From assembly GCF_002214185.1 (NCBI RefSeq), contig NZ_CP022161.1, positions 5,959,486 to 6,023,485 on the forward strand: 64,000 bases of DNA, in the 5' to 3' direction. A program made the translations under genes and the position numbers. Under the pieces are notes generated by a model that saw only the letters and a program-made list of their open reading frames with translations, did not search any database and was not told the origin of the DNA. The stretch is from Streptomyces capitiformicae (GTDB taxonomy: Bacteria; Actinomycetota; Actinomycetes; Streptomycetales; Streptomycetaceae). Shown here one piece after another: positions 24,750 to 34,300 of this stretch. The first letter of the stretch is position 1, and each line of letters begins with the position of its first letter.

Positions 24750-26942
24750 TCAGGGGCTCGTGAGGACGACGAGCTGCTGGGTCGCCCGGGTCATCGCGAC
24801 ATAGCGGTCGACCGCTCCCTCGATGCCCGTGCCGAAGTTGTCCGGGTCGACCAGGACGACCAGGTCGAATTCGAGCCCCTTCGACAGTTCCGGGGTCAGT
24901 GACCGGACGCGGGGCGTCGTCGGCCGGAAGTCGGGATCGCCGATGACGCAGGCGATTCCGTCGGCGTGTGCGGTGAGCCAGCCGTCGAGGATCGAGTGCA
25001 GGTCCGAGGCGGGTCCGTGGGCGACGGGGACGCCGCCGCTGCGGATGGAGGTGGGGACGTTGGCGTCCGGGAGCGCGGCCCGGATGACCGGCTCGGCCGC
25101 CGCCATGATCTCTTCCGGCGTCCGGTAGTTGATGCTCAGAGAGGCCAGGTCGATCCGGTCGAGCCCGATGCGTTCGAGCCGTTCCCGCCACGACTCGGTG
25201 AACCCGTGCCGGGCCTGGGCGCGGTCCCCGACGATGGTGAAGCTCCGGGACGGGCAGCGCAGCAGCAGCATCTGCCACTCCGCGTCGGTCAGTTCCTGAG
25301 CCTCGTCGACGACGATGTGCGCGAACGGGCCGGCCAGCAGGTCCGGGTCGGCGGTGGGCAGTTCGGCCTCGTTGACCAGACTGACCTGGGCGTCCTCGCC
25401 GCGCAGCATCGTCACCAGACCTTCGCCGTCGTCACCGTCGGCGCCGGAGTCGGCCGCGGCCGCGATCAGGTTGTCGACGACCTGGGCCATGTGCTCACGC
25501 TGGGCGGCGAGTGCGGCTTCCTGTCGACGCTTGCGACGTGATGCCTCCGGGTCGCCGAGCCGTTGCCGGGCCGCGTCCAGGAGTGGCAGGTCGGACACCG
25601 TCCAGGCCTGGGCGTCCGCGCGTTGCAGCCGCTGAACGTCGTCACGGCCGAGCCAGGGAGCGCACATCCGCAGGTAGGCGGGTACCGACCACAGGTCGGA
25701 GACGAGGTCGGCCGCTTCGAGCAGTGGCCACGCGCGGTTGAAGGCCGTGAGCAGCTCCCTGTTCTGCCGCAGCGACTTGCGGAGCAGGTCGGCCGAGACC
25801 TCACCGCCATCCGCCGAGGTGTCGCCCTCGTGCTTGTCCACCAGGATCGTGAGCAGTTCCTCCCAGACCTGGTCGCGTGCCTCGTTGTGCGGGGTGCCGG
25901 GTTCTGCCGCCTCGAACGCCGCGGCCCAGTCGTCGGCGCCCAGCCAGACGTCGGACCAGTGGGTCGTGACCGTCATGCCCTCGGTGGGCGGCTCCTCGTA
26001 GAACCTGACGGCCTTTTCGATCGCCTTCACCATCTCCGCGGACGACTTCAGACGGGCCACCTCGGGGTCGGCCTCGATCGCGGCCCCGGCTCCCTCCGCG
26101 ACCAGGTCCCGCAGGGTGCAGGTCTGTACGCCCTCCTCGCCGAGGCTGGGGAGGACGTCGGCGACGTAGTCCAGGTACGGCCGGTGCGGGCCGACGAACA
26201 GCACGCCACCCCGGCGGTGCCCGAGACGGGGGTCGGAGTAGAGGAGGTAGGCGGAGCGGTGCAGGGCGACGACGGTCTTGCCCGTACCCGGGCCGCCGTC
26301 GACGACGAGGGCACCGCGCGATCCCGCGCGGATGATGGCGTCCTGGTCGGCCTGGATGGTGCCGAGCACGTCCCGCATCCGGGCCGACCGATCGCCGCCC
26401 AGGCTGGCGATGAAGGCGGACTGGTCGTCGAGCGCGGCGTGCCCGACGAATCCGTCCGAGGTGAACACCTCGTCCCAGTAGTCGCCGATCCGGCCGCCGG
26501 TCCAGCGGTACCTGCGGCGGCTCGCCAGTCCCATCGGGTCGGCGTGGGTGGCCCCGAAGAACGGCTCGGCCGCAGGGGAGCGCCAGTCGACCAGCAGCTG
26601 ACGGCCCGTGCTGTCCTTGAGGCCGAGCCGTCCGACGTACACGGGCTCGGGGGCGTCCGCACCGACCATCCGCCCGAGACACAGGTCCAGGCCGAAGCGA
26701 CGCAGTGCGCGCAGGCGAGCGGTCAGCCGGTGGATCTCCGCGTCCCGGTCCATCGCCGCCCTGCCGATGCCACCCGGCGCCCTGCGCGTGGCGTCGAGGA
26801 GGCCGGACACCTCGGCGATCGTCTGCTCCAGGCACTCGGCGACGGCCGCGAAGTGCTCCTCGTCACCGGCGATCAGAGCCGGGTCCGCCTTGGCGGCGAG
26901 GCGGTCGGGAAGGGCGAACACGCTGGTGGTCAGCGAGGTCAC
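24750..26942 (-). CDS. helR: HelR, HelD-like RNA polymerase-recycling ATPase (rifamycin resistance type)
   Basis: 730 residues of helicase superfamily 1. The N-terminal coiled coil (residues 25-95) would enter an RNA polymerase channel. Walker A is GGPGTGKTVVAL (about residue 219), Walker B is FAHIVVDEAQELTD, and later motifs are GDRAQARHGF, SINYRTPEEIM and KGLEFDLVVLVD. HelD proteins push RNA polymerase off DNA; the HelR subgroup also dislodges rifamycins and gives resistance in Streptomyces. The assignment to HelR rather than ordinary HelD rests largely on the perfect RAE upstream (27019-27038). The GTG at 26942 has GGAG 8 bases before it. It is convergent with the fdhF-like gene. Confidence 0.8.
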   Translation of the reverse strand: MTSLTTSVFALPDRLAAKADPALIAGDEEHFAAVAECLEQTIAEVSGLLDATRRAPGGIGRAAMDRDAEIHRLTARLRALRRFGLDLCLGRMVGADAPEPVYVGRLGLKDSTGRQLLVDWRSPAAEPFFGATHADPMGLASRRRYRWTGGRIGDYWDEVFTSDGFVGHAALDDQSAFIASLGGDRSARMRDVLGTIQADQDAIIRAGSRGALVVDGGPGTGKTVVALHRSAYLLYSDPRLGHRRGGVLFVGPHRPYLDYVADVLPSLGEEGVQTCTLRDLVAEGAGAAIEADPEVARLKSSAEMVKAIEKAVRFYEEPPTEGMTVTTHWSDVWLGADDWAAAFEAAEPGTPHNEARDQVWEELLTILVDKHEGDTSADGGEVSADLLRKSLRQNRELLTAFNRAWPLLEAADLVSDLWSVPAYLRMCAPWLGRDDVQRLQRADAQAWTVSDLPLLDAARQRLGDPEASRRKRRQEAALAAQREHMAQVVDNLIAAAADSGADGDDGEGLVTMLRGEDAQVSLVNEAELPTADPDLLAGPFAHIVVDEAQELTDAEWQMLLLRCPSRSFTIVGDRAQARHGFTESWRERLERIGLDRIDLASLSINYRTPEEIMAAAEPVIRAALPDANVPTSIRSGGVPVAHGPASDLHSILDGWLTAHADGIACVIGDPDFRPTTPRVRSLTPELSKGLEFDLVVLVDPDNFGTGIEGAVDRYVAMTRATQQLVVLTSP

Positions 26943-27018
26943 GTCAAGAGCTCCGTTCTGAGGTCGCCTGCGACATTTCCGCAGGTCCTGGCTAGGCCGG
27001 CAATTCTGCGGTACGACC

Positions 27019-27038
27019 GGGGCCTTGCCGCAAGCCCC
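27019..27038 (-). promoter_or_regulatory. Rifamycin-associated element (RAE)
   Basis: Read on the helR strand this is GGGGCTTGCGGCAAGGCCCC, a near-perfect inverted repeat identical to the RAE consensus reported upstream of rifamycin-inactivating enzymes and helR in actinomycetes. It lies 77 bases before the helR start. Its TTGCGG core can serve as a -35 toward helR (a weak CAGAAT lies about 19 bases on), and on the other strand TTGCCG does the same toward the right. Confidence 0.85.
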
Positions 27039-27053
27039 CCTGTGTGTTATAAG
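27025..27053 (+). promoter_or_regulatory. Rightward promoter embedded in the RAE
   Basis: TTGCCG (27025-27030, inside the RAE), 17 bases, TATAAG (27048-27053). This is a better-spaced promoter than the one facing helR. It would start RNA near 27060, directly before the terminator at 27062-27099. Confidence 0.5.
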
Positions 27054-27061
27054 TTGAGAGT

Positions 27062-27099
27062 GGCAAGGAGAGAGCGATCTCCTTGCCCTTTCTTTTTTG
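27062..27099 (+). terminator. Canonical intrinsic terminator
   Basis: GGCAAGGAGA (27062-27071) pairs perfectly with TCTCCTTGCC (27078-27087) around a 6-base loop and is followed by CTTTCTTTTTTG. Hairpins with a true U-tract are uncommon in Streptomyces. It reads rightward, just after the RAE promoter and before the 27204 gene. No gene ends here, so it looks like an attenuator or the end of a very short RNA. Confidence 0.8.
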
Positions 27100-27152
27100 T
27101 TCGGCCACCCGCCCTTTTTTGTCGTTCACTCCCTTCGAACCTCGAAAATGGC

Positions 27153-27170
27153 CCCCTCAGATGGGGGTAG
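27153..27170 (+). promoter_or_regulatory. Cluster border motif, copy 1
   Basis: CCCCTCA-GAT-GGGGGTAG, 34 bases before the ethylene-forming-enzyme-like gene. The same sequence with a different 3-base centre occurs at 48609-48626 on the other strand. Its inverted-repeat form suits a dimeric LuxR-type regulator; two such genes lie in the cluster. Confidence 0.65.
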
Positions 27171-27203
27171 TGGATTCTCCACGCTCAGTTCATGGTTATG
27201 GGC

Positions 27204-28246
27204 ATGGCAGAGCTGAAAACCTTCGTACTGCCTTCCACCGTTGAAGGCAGCGACACGGACAAAGCGTTGGGGCAGGCGCTCATCGCCGCCTGGCAAGTCG
27301 ACGGAATCTTCCAGATTCAGGCCACTCCTGAACAGGAATCCGTCACCGGGCGGGCTCTCGAAGCGTCCCGGGACTTCTTCAGCCGTCCGCTCAAGGACAA
27401 GGCCAGAACGTATCCGACCTCACCTACAGCGGATATGTCGCGTCCGGAGAGGAGGAGACGGCCGGGGAGAAGGACGGCTCGGAGGTATTCACCGTCTGCC
27501 CCGACATTCCGGAGGACGATCCCCGCGTCCAAGCCGCATGGCCGTGCCACGGCCCCGCCCCCTGGCCGTCGGACCGGTACGCCGCGGCCATGAAGGGCTA
27601 CATGGGCGCCGTCGGCGACATCGGCCAACGCCTGCTCCGACTGACCGCTCTGGGCCTCGGCCTGGACGACATGGAGCACTTCACGCGGCTCACCGACGAC
27701 GGCTGGCACCACATGCGGGTGCTGCGCTTCCCGCCGGCGGACGCCACCTCGGAGCGCGGCATCGGCTCCCACACCGACTACGGTCTGCTCGTCATCGCGG
27801 TCCAGGACGACGTCGGCGGCCTCTACATCCGGCCGCCCGTCCCGGGTGAGGAACGCGGACGCAACTGGCTGCCCGACGAGTCCATGGCCGGGCGGTACGA
27901 GAACGACGAGCCCTGGACCTTCGTCACCCCGGTTCCCTCGGTGTTCACCGTCTTCCCGGGGGACATCATGCAGTTCATCACCGGTGGACACCTTCTCTCC
28001 ACCCCGCACAAGGTGCGCCTGGCCGACCGTGAGCGCTACACCCTCGCGTACTTCCACGAGCCCGCGTTCCAGGCAGTCGCCCGCCCCCTGGACGCGACCG
28101 GGGCGGACGAGTTCATCCACTACGGCACCCACTTCACCAACATGTTCATGCGGTGCTACCCCGAGCGCGCCGCCACCGCGCGCATCGAGAAGGAGGAGCG
28201 GCTGGCCGTACTCGAGCGGCTGCGCAAAGAGGCCCTCAACCTCTGA
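27204..28246 (+). pseudogene. Ethylene-forming enzyme (2-oxoglutarate oxygenase) homologue with a frameshift
   Basis: Two frames together read as one protein of about 348 residues that follows Pseudomonas EFE end to end: MAELKTFVLPSTVEGSD, then (after the shift) VSDLTYSGYVASGEE, WPCHGPAPWP, DGWHHMRVLRFPP, GIGSHTDYGLLVIAVQDD, GGLYIRPPVPGEERGRNWLP, LSTPHKVRLADRER, HYGTHFTNMFMRCYPER. Iron ligands His190, Asp192 and His269 and the 2-oxoglutarate Arg of DRER are present (numbering after correcting the shift). One base is missing near 27409: AGAAC runs straight into GTATCCGAC. EFE makes ethylene from 2-oxoglutarate with arginine as co-substrate. The start at 27204 is by homology; no clear ribosome site. 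It may be decayed, or a sequence error. Confidence 0.82.
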
Positions 28247-29060
28247 CTCGAGCCGTGGTCACGAAAAATGTGGTGGCCGCCGTGAACGCGGCCCGACGGG
28301 AGAGGTCATGGAGGTCGCTTGTCCACTCGGCGGCGGCCTCCTGACTGATTTCCCCCTGTGCCAGTGCCGCGGTGAGAGCCGGTTCCACCATGAGGTGGAA
28401 TGCCGAGGCGTAATCGCTCATGGTCACCATGACAGGTGTCACCTCTATATCGGTGAATCCGGAATGCGTGAGGTGGGCGGCATTCCGGGTGCCCGCGTGC
28501 GGATTCGGAATCGCCGAGCAGAATGCGTCCTTGACCGCCTTCGTGGTCTTCGGGAAACGGGAACTCAGCACCATCGAGTCGAGGTCGGGATCGGCCATGA
28601 CGATCGTCCCGCGCGGTTTCAGAACTCTGCTCGCCTCCGAAAGTGCCTGCGTGGGATCGTGGAAATGGACGAAGACCCGCTCGGCGCGATACCACGACAG
28701 TTCGGCATCTCCGAATTCGAGGGCGAGGGCATCGCCCTTGACGAAGCGACAGTGCGGGAACCGGGTCACCGCGGCATCGACCATGGCCTGACTGCTGTCG
28801 ACACCGACCACGTCCTTGCCGAGTCGGCCGAGGTCCGCGACGGTACGCCCCGTACCGCAGCCGATGTCCGCGCCCTTGCCGGAAACTCCCTCCAGGGGGC
28901 GGTACGTGGCCTCACGCACGACCCTTCCGCTCTCGCTCTGCTCCGCCTTCCGCAGATAGGCGATGAAGTCCCTGGCCGTACCCGTCGAGTCGACGTCATG
29001 GAAACCATCGGCGAGGTCTGCCGTGGCCCCCTCCACCGGGCGGACCGTTCTCTCGTCCAT
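28236..29060 (-). CDS. SAM-dependent methyltransferase
   Basis: 274 residues of class I. Motif I is GADIGCGTGRTVADL, motif II DVVGVDSSQAMVD, motif III FVKGDALALEF, and the post-I region HDPTQALSEASRVLKPRGTI matches the UbiE/ubiquinone-type family. The substrate is not predictable. GGAGGAC precedes the ATG. It lies 35 bases after the LuxR gene (same strand), so it is probably co-transcribed with it. Its 3' end overlaps the end of the EFE-like gene by 11 bases in convergent orientation. Confidence 0.85.
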   Translation of the reverse strand: MDERTVRPVEGATADLADGFHDVDSTGTARDFIAYLRKAEQSESGRVVREATYRPLEGVSGKGADIGCGTGRTVADLGRLGKDVVGVDSSQAMVDAAVTRFPHCRFVKGDALALEFGDAELSWYRAERVFVHFHDPTQALSEASRVLKPRGTIVMADPDLDSMVLSSRFPKTTKAVKDAFCSAIPNPHAGTRNAAHLTHSGFTDIEVTPVMVTMSDYASAFHLMVEPALTAALAQGEISQEAAAEWTSDLHDLSRRAAFTAATTFFVTTARVRG

Positions 29061-29095
29061 CGTCCGTCCTCCTCGATGCGCGGTGACGCCCGATC

Positions 29096-29974
29096 TCAGG
29101 GCAGCAGACCCAGTTGACGGGCCGTCACGACGGTCTCCATACGTGAGTGGCATCCCAGCCTGCGCATCGCGCTGCGCAGATAGCTCTTCACCGTTTCGGC
29201 CCGAAGCCCGAGTTCGTCCGCCACGTCGGCGTTGGTGCGCCCGAGCGCGACGCACGACAGCACGTCGAGCTCCCGCGAGGAGAGGGCGCCGAGGCGGGGG
29301 GAGGCAGGGGCTCCGGCGCCGGCCAGCTTGTCGCACACCGCGACGACCCGGTCCCGCAGTTCGGTGTCCGTGAGTTGGTGGGCGAGCACCCGCAGCTCCG
29401 CGTATGCCTCGCGGATCGTCTCCCACTGGGGGGACGTCTGTCGGCGGGGCATCCGTCCCTCCGTCCGGCCGGAGGTCTCCGCGGGCTCGTTGAGAGCGTC
29501 GAGCCGACGCCTCACCTCGTCACGCACGGCCAGGTTCTGTTCCAGACCGCGGGCGGCGTGCATGACGGCGTCGATGGTCCGGTCACCCAGCCCGACGGAC
29601 TGGCGGACCGCGCCGTACATGACGGCCCGCACCGTCCGGTTCACCACCACGGGCGCCGCCACGACGGCGTGGAGGCCCTCCGCGGCGACCATCAGGTCGT
29701 AGTGGTGGCTGATCTGCTTGGAGTTCGCGTAGTCGTTGACGGCGATGGGGCGGTGCAGCGCCACGACCTTGCCGCCGAGTCCCATGCCGAACCCGAGGGT
29801 CAGCCCGAACAGGGCTCCTGTGGTGTTGCCGGCGAACTCGGTGAGTTGTGCGTGCCGGCCTCTGGCCACGACACCGCCGAAGGCCAGATCCACACCGGTG
29901 GTGTCACGTAACGCCGTGATGCCACGTTTGACTTGGCGGTCGTCGTCCGAAACGGGGGGTGTTTTCTCTGTCAT
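29096..29974 (-). CDS. GAF-LuxR transcriptional regulator with a TTA codon, cluster regulator 1
   Basis: 292 residues. A GAF-like domain (GVDLAFGGVVARG to AARGLEQNLAVRDE, residues 27-170) is followed by a linker and a C-terminal LuxR helix-turn-helix: LSSRELDVLSCVALGRTNAD, VADELGLRAETVKSYLRSAM, RRLGCHSRMETVVTARQLGL. It is a close paralogue of the 48890 gene. Leu22 is encoded by TTA (29909-29911), so translation should depend on the bldA tRNA, as for many pathway regulators in Streptomyces. AAGGA precedes the ATG. It probably controls the cluster, perhaps through the border motif. Confidence 0.88.
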   Translation of the reverse strand: MTEKTPPVSDDDRQVKRGITALRDTTGVDLAFGGVVARGRHAQLTEFAGNTTGALFGLTLGFGMGLGGKVVALHRPIAVNDYANSKQISHHYDLMVAAEGLHAVVAAPVVVNRTVRAVMYGAVRQSVGLGDRTIDAVMHAARGLEQNLAVRDEVRRRLDALNEPAETSGRTEGRMPRRQTSPQWETIREAYAELRVLAHQLTDTELRDRVVAVCDKLAGAGAPASPRLGALSSRELDVLSCVALGRTNADVADELGLRAETVKSYLRSAMRRLGCHSRMETVVTARQLGLLP

Positions 29975-30022
29975 GCGACTTCCTTGTTCTGCCCGGGGAC
30001 CCAGTCTGCTCCCTGGGGACGT

Positions 30023-31276
30023 TCACGGCTGTCGTTCGTCGATGAGCCGGAGCAGTTTCCCCGTGCGGGGATTGACGGCGAGCCGGGACGCGGGGACGCA
30101 TTCCACGCTCAGCGGGTTGATGAGTCCGGCTTCGACGTGCTCGGCGAACATCGGGCGGACCTCGTCGAGCCGCGCCGCGATGGCCTTCCCCACGGTCGCG
30201 GGGTCGCCGAGGTCACCGGCGACCCGGAGCACCAGCTCGTCCTTCCCGGCCTTGCGGCGTTGCACGACCTGCATGCCGACGAGCAGTCGGCCGTCGGCCA
30301 CATGCCGTACGACGGCGCGCAGGTCCTCCAGATACAGGGTGATCGGGCCCACCCGCGCGCCCTCGTCGGAGCGGCCCAGCAGCCGGAACCGGCCGTCCTC
30401 GCGGTCCACCCACTCGCCCCGGTCCCCGGTGGGGTACCGGATCATCGGCATCAGACGCCGGGCCAGATCGGTGACGACCAGTCTGCCGGGCCTGCCCGGT
30501 TCGGTGACCGGGTCGTCCGTGTCGTCGTCGAGGATCTCCATCACGGTCGCCGGGCGATGGGCGCGGTGGACCCGTGGGTCGGGGTCGTCCGCGACGGGCG
30601 CGCCCAGCATGCCGCCGTCCACGCTGCCGTACCCCATGGAACGGATCGCGGCGTTCGGGAACGCGGCCCCGAGAAGCGGGCGTTGGTCCTCGTAGAGCGA
30701 CTCGCCGCCGAACATCACGAGGTGGACGTCGGTGGCCGGGCAGCTGGAGTCGGTGAGGCGGGCGGCCAGTTGACAGATGGTGGTCGGGGGACCCATGAGC
30801 GCGGTCGCGGAGAACTCGTGGATCACGTGTGCCGTGTAGTCCAGCGGGGCGGAGGCCAGGGGCAGGTGCACGTTCGGCACCGACGACTCCTGCAGGCACA
30901 GCACGTTGAACAGGAAACTGGCGTAGAGCTCACCGGCGTAGAAGAGATTGGCGACGCGGTCGCCGGGGCGCAGTCCGGCCTGGGCGAAGCCGTTGCCCTG
31001 CAGTCGACTCATGGCCAAGAGTTCCCGCCGGGTGTAGACGGAGAGCTTGGGCTCGGTGGTGGTTCCGCCGGACTTGAAGACGATGCCGTCGGTGAGCGGG
31101 CCGGTGAGTACCTGGCTGTCGTGGGCGGTGTTCGCCGCCCAGAAGTCGGAGTGGTCGAGGACGGGCAGGTCCTCGACAGGGACCGGCCCGTGCGGGAGGG
31201 CTGCGTACAGGTCGCGGTAGAAGGGCGAGTGCCGACGGGCGAAATCGACGAGGTCGGTGAGGCTGTACTCGACCAT
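30023..31276 (-). CDS. PaaK/LuxE-like adenylate-forming enzyme
   Basis: 417 residues. FKSGGTTTEPKLSVYTRREL is the phosphate-binding A3-type motif, SMGYGSVDGGMLG the A5 region, and RYPTGDRGEWVDREDGRF with LLGRSDEG the A7/A8 region. These are the landmarks of phenylacetate-CoA-ligase-like and acyl-protein-synthetase-like enzymes, which activate a carboxylic acid as acyl-AMP and pass it to CoA or a protein thiol. It is the last gene of the PUFA-type operon (89 bases after the PfaC-like gene), so it may prime the synthase or unload its product. GAGGAGG precedes the ATG. There is no thioesterase gene in the cluster. Confidence 0.82.
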   Translation of the reverse strand: MVEYSLTDLVDFARRHSPFYRDLYAALPHGPVPVEDLPVLDHSDFWAANTAHDSQVLTGPLTDGIVFKSGGTTTEPKLSVYTRRELLAMSRLQGNGFAQAGLRPGDRVANLFYAGELYASFLFNVLCLQESSVPNVHLPLASAPLDYTAHVIHEFSATALMGPPTTICQLAARLTDSSCPATDVHLVMFGGESLYEDQRPLLGAAFPNAAIRSMGYGSVDGGMLGAPVADDPDPRVHRAHRPATVMEILDDDTDDPVTEPGRPGRLVVTDLARRLMPMIRYPTGDRGEWVDREDGRFRLLGRSDEGARVGPITLYLEDLRAVVRHVADGRLLVGMQVVQRRKAGKDELVLRVAGDLGDPATVGKAIAARLDEVRPMFAEHVEAGLINPLSVECVPASRLAVNPRTGKLLRLIDERQP

Positions 31277-31365
31277 GGCGGGGAACCTCCTCGGGTGTGC
31301 GGCGGGTCGTCGGCGCGGCTGGCTTCGGTGAGGCCGGTCTTCGGTGGGGGAACGAACAGGTCGGG

Positions 31366-34300
31366 TCAGGGCCGGTCGTCCTCGGTCAGCCCCAGGCCCA
31401 GGTTCGTCACGTGGTAGATGCGGGTGCCGTCCGCCCACAACCATCCGTCGGCGACGGCGTGGCGACCGTGTTCGGTCTCGCCCATCTCCGTGATCTCCAG
31501 CTCGATGGTGATCTTCTTGGTGCGCGGGGTCACCTGGCCGCGGTACTTCCAGGTGATCGGCCGGCCCGGGAGCACCGGTTCGAAGCGGGGCCGCCGCAGT
31601 CCGGCACCGAGGCCGCTCTCGATGGCGTAGAACTGCAGGAGTTGGTACATCGCCTGCACACCGAGCGAGCCGGGCTGGACCGGGTCCTGGAAGAAGTGGG
31701 CCTTGAAGAACCACTCGTCGGTGTCCACGTCCTTCTCCGCCCGCAGGCGGCCGAGCCCGGCGCGTCCGCCGTCCGGCCACCAGCCGGTGACCCGGTCGAG
31801 CATCAGCAGCATGGGGCCCGGCAGACCGGGCGTGCCGTCGAAGTACCGCGCGGGACGGGTGGAGAGGTCGACGGAGAAGTCGCACGGCCGCGTCAGAGCG
31901 CGCCGTTCGGCTTCGGACGGCGACAGCCCGACCTGGTCCTCGAACGCCGCCGGCGGGAAGAAACCGAACACCGTCGTGAGGGTGAACACCGGCTCGTCGT
32001 CGGCGAAGCACTCCACACCGAACGTCTCGATGATCATGTCGCCGCTGTGCGCGATGTCGAGCAGCCGGGTCCGGGTGCGCAGCACCCGCGTTCCGGGGCG
32101 GACCTCGCCCAGTACCGTGCCCGTGCCGTCGAGGTTGCGGAACAGCAGATCGGCGTCGTGGTCCAGCGCGCTGCCGACATACGAGGCCAGCCAGCCGCCT
32201 GCCTGCAGGACGACCTCCATGAGCACCGCGAGCGGCATCGCGGGGAAGCCGTTCTGCTCGAAGTACCAGACCTCGTCGGGCACGTCGTACTCGACCTCGA
32301 CGGCGCTCCCGGCGCGGGGGACCCAGGGCGGGCCCTCCACGGCGACGACCCGGCTCATGAAGTGGAACGGCGGCCCCGGCAGCCGGGCCAGCCTGCGGGC
32401 GCTGTCGAAGGGGGTGTACGCGGCGCCGAACGCCTCACTCGGCTTGCCCCAGGCGCAGGCGAGCATGGCGGCGTAGTCGTAGCGGAAGCCGTCGACCTCG
32501 GCGACCTCGGTGGGCTCATGGTGGCCGTTCAGCCCGGCGAGCGCCCGGGGCGGCACCGGTCGTCCGGTGGGCTGGACCGCCGGGGGCCCGAGGTGCCGCC
32601 AGTGGGTCAGCGGCCAGTCGGGGACCAGGCGCAGCCGGACACCTCGGGCGTGGAAGGCCTTCACCCCGTCGACCGTGCAGAGCACGTCCGCCACGAGTTC
32701 CGGCTCGGGGCCCGTGGACAGACCCGACACGAAGACCTCGTACGTCAGCCGCTCGCTGTCGGGGGTGACCTGGCCTCGGCACACCATCGCCACCGAGCTG
32801 TCCCGGCCCGGTTCGAAGCGCCAGCCGTCGCGGTCGACCGTGCATCCGGCGGCGGCGAGGTGGAAGGCCATGGCCTGCAGACAGCCCTCGAACATGAGGG
32901 TGCCCGGCATACAGGGGTCGTCGGGGAAGTGGCCCTCGAAGAACCAGTCGTCGGGTGAGACGGGGGTCTCGGCGCGGAGGTAACCGCGGCCCCAGGGGCC
33001 GCCGAAGAGGTCGAGGACCGGTATCTCGTGCAGGAGCCGCATCCGGTCGTCGCCGGTGCGGGGTGTGCGGATGTGGGCGCGGGTGAGTTCCCAGCCGGGG
33101 CCGAAGCAGTCGGCCGGGCGCCCCTCGGCGAAGGCCCGCACGGCGTCGGGCCCGAAGGACCGGGGAGTGGACGTGGTGGAGGAGGACGCGGGCGGTGGAT
33201 CGAACGGCAGTGTCGGGTCGGGGGCTTCGTTCTCCGGCGTCCACAACACCCCGCCGGTACGGGCGAGTTCGGCGTCGGTGAAGAAGCCCGCCTGGCCGCC
33301 CCGCATGCTCAGCCGGAGTTCGTCCCCGACGTAGCAGTCGTAGTGGAAGAAGAAGAGCCGTACGCCGCCGTGCTCACCGTGACCGTCGATGTGGATCTCG
33401 TAGCGGAGAGTCTCGCCCGGGAGGGGCGGGCTGCCGTGGTACGTCAACTCGCAGCCCAGGAGGCGGTACACGCGCTCACCCCGGTTCAGCAGGTCGACGC
33501 CCAGCCAGCTGATCAGCAGCAGATCGGCCTGCCCCGCCTCGACCATGATGCCGGCGGGCATGCGTCCGCAGGGGTCGAGGTACCAGCTGTCGACGTGGAC
33601 ATCGGTCTCGGTCCAGATGGTGCCGGTCCCCATGGAACCCGGCTCGGCGTCGATGCCCGTGACACGGTCCGCCAGCAGCATCGGCGGGGCGGGCATACGG
33701 GTCTGCCGGAGGTACTGGTCCTGAGGGGCGAAGCGGGGGCCGAACACGGCGGACACGGGGCCGGTGGCCAGGCGCTCCAGGTCGGCTCGGGTGAAGGAGG
33801 GGCCGGTGGGCTTCTCGGCGGCGGGAGGCGGGTTCGGGTTCGCGCGAGTCGGATTCGGTTTCGGTGGGGCGGACGGTGGGGTGCGTGGTGGGGCGGGCGG
33901 TGGGGCGGTCATGTGCTCGGCGGTGCCGCGGCGTGCCGCCAGGGCTGCCGCCGCACGGTGGCGGGACGCCAGGAACTCCTTGTGGACCCGGGCCTGGACG
34001 GTGAGGAAGTGCCGGTGGGCCGATGCCACGGGGTGATGTCCTTCCCCCACCGCCGCCCGGTCCGGACCGGTGACCGCCGGAGCGGAGACGGTACGGACGG
34101 TACGCGCCAGGTGTCGCTCCGGGGGCGCGGGGGCGGGCGGCCTGGCCGGGCCGGGCAGCCGGGGCGCGCGGGGCATGACCTCGGGGGACGATGTGGTGTC
34201 GGGGCGGGGCAGGCTCACCTCGGCCGGGTGGGCGGGCAGAGTGATCAGGCGGGTGCCGGTGGGGTGCCGTTCGGGCCGGGCGGCGGCCAGACGGTCGTAC

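Noticed and set aside
27400..27420. Programmed ribosomal frameshift in the EFE-like gene
   Set aside because: No slippery heptamer or stimulatory hairpin is visible at the shift, and related enzymes are made from one frame. A base loss or sequence error is simpler.
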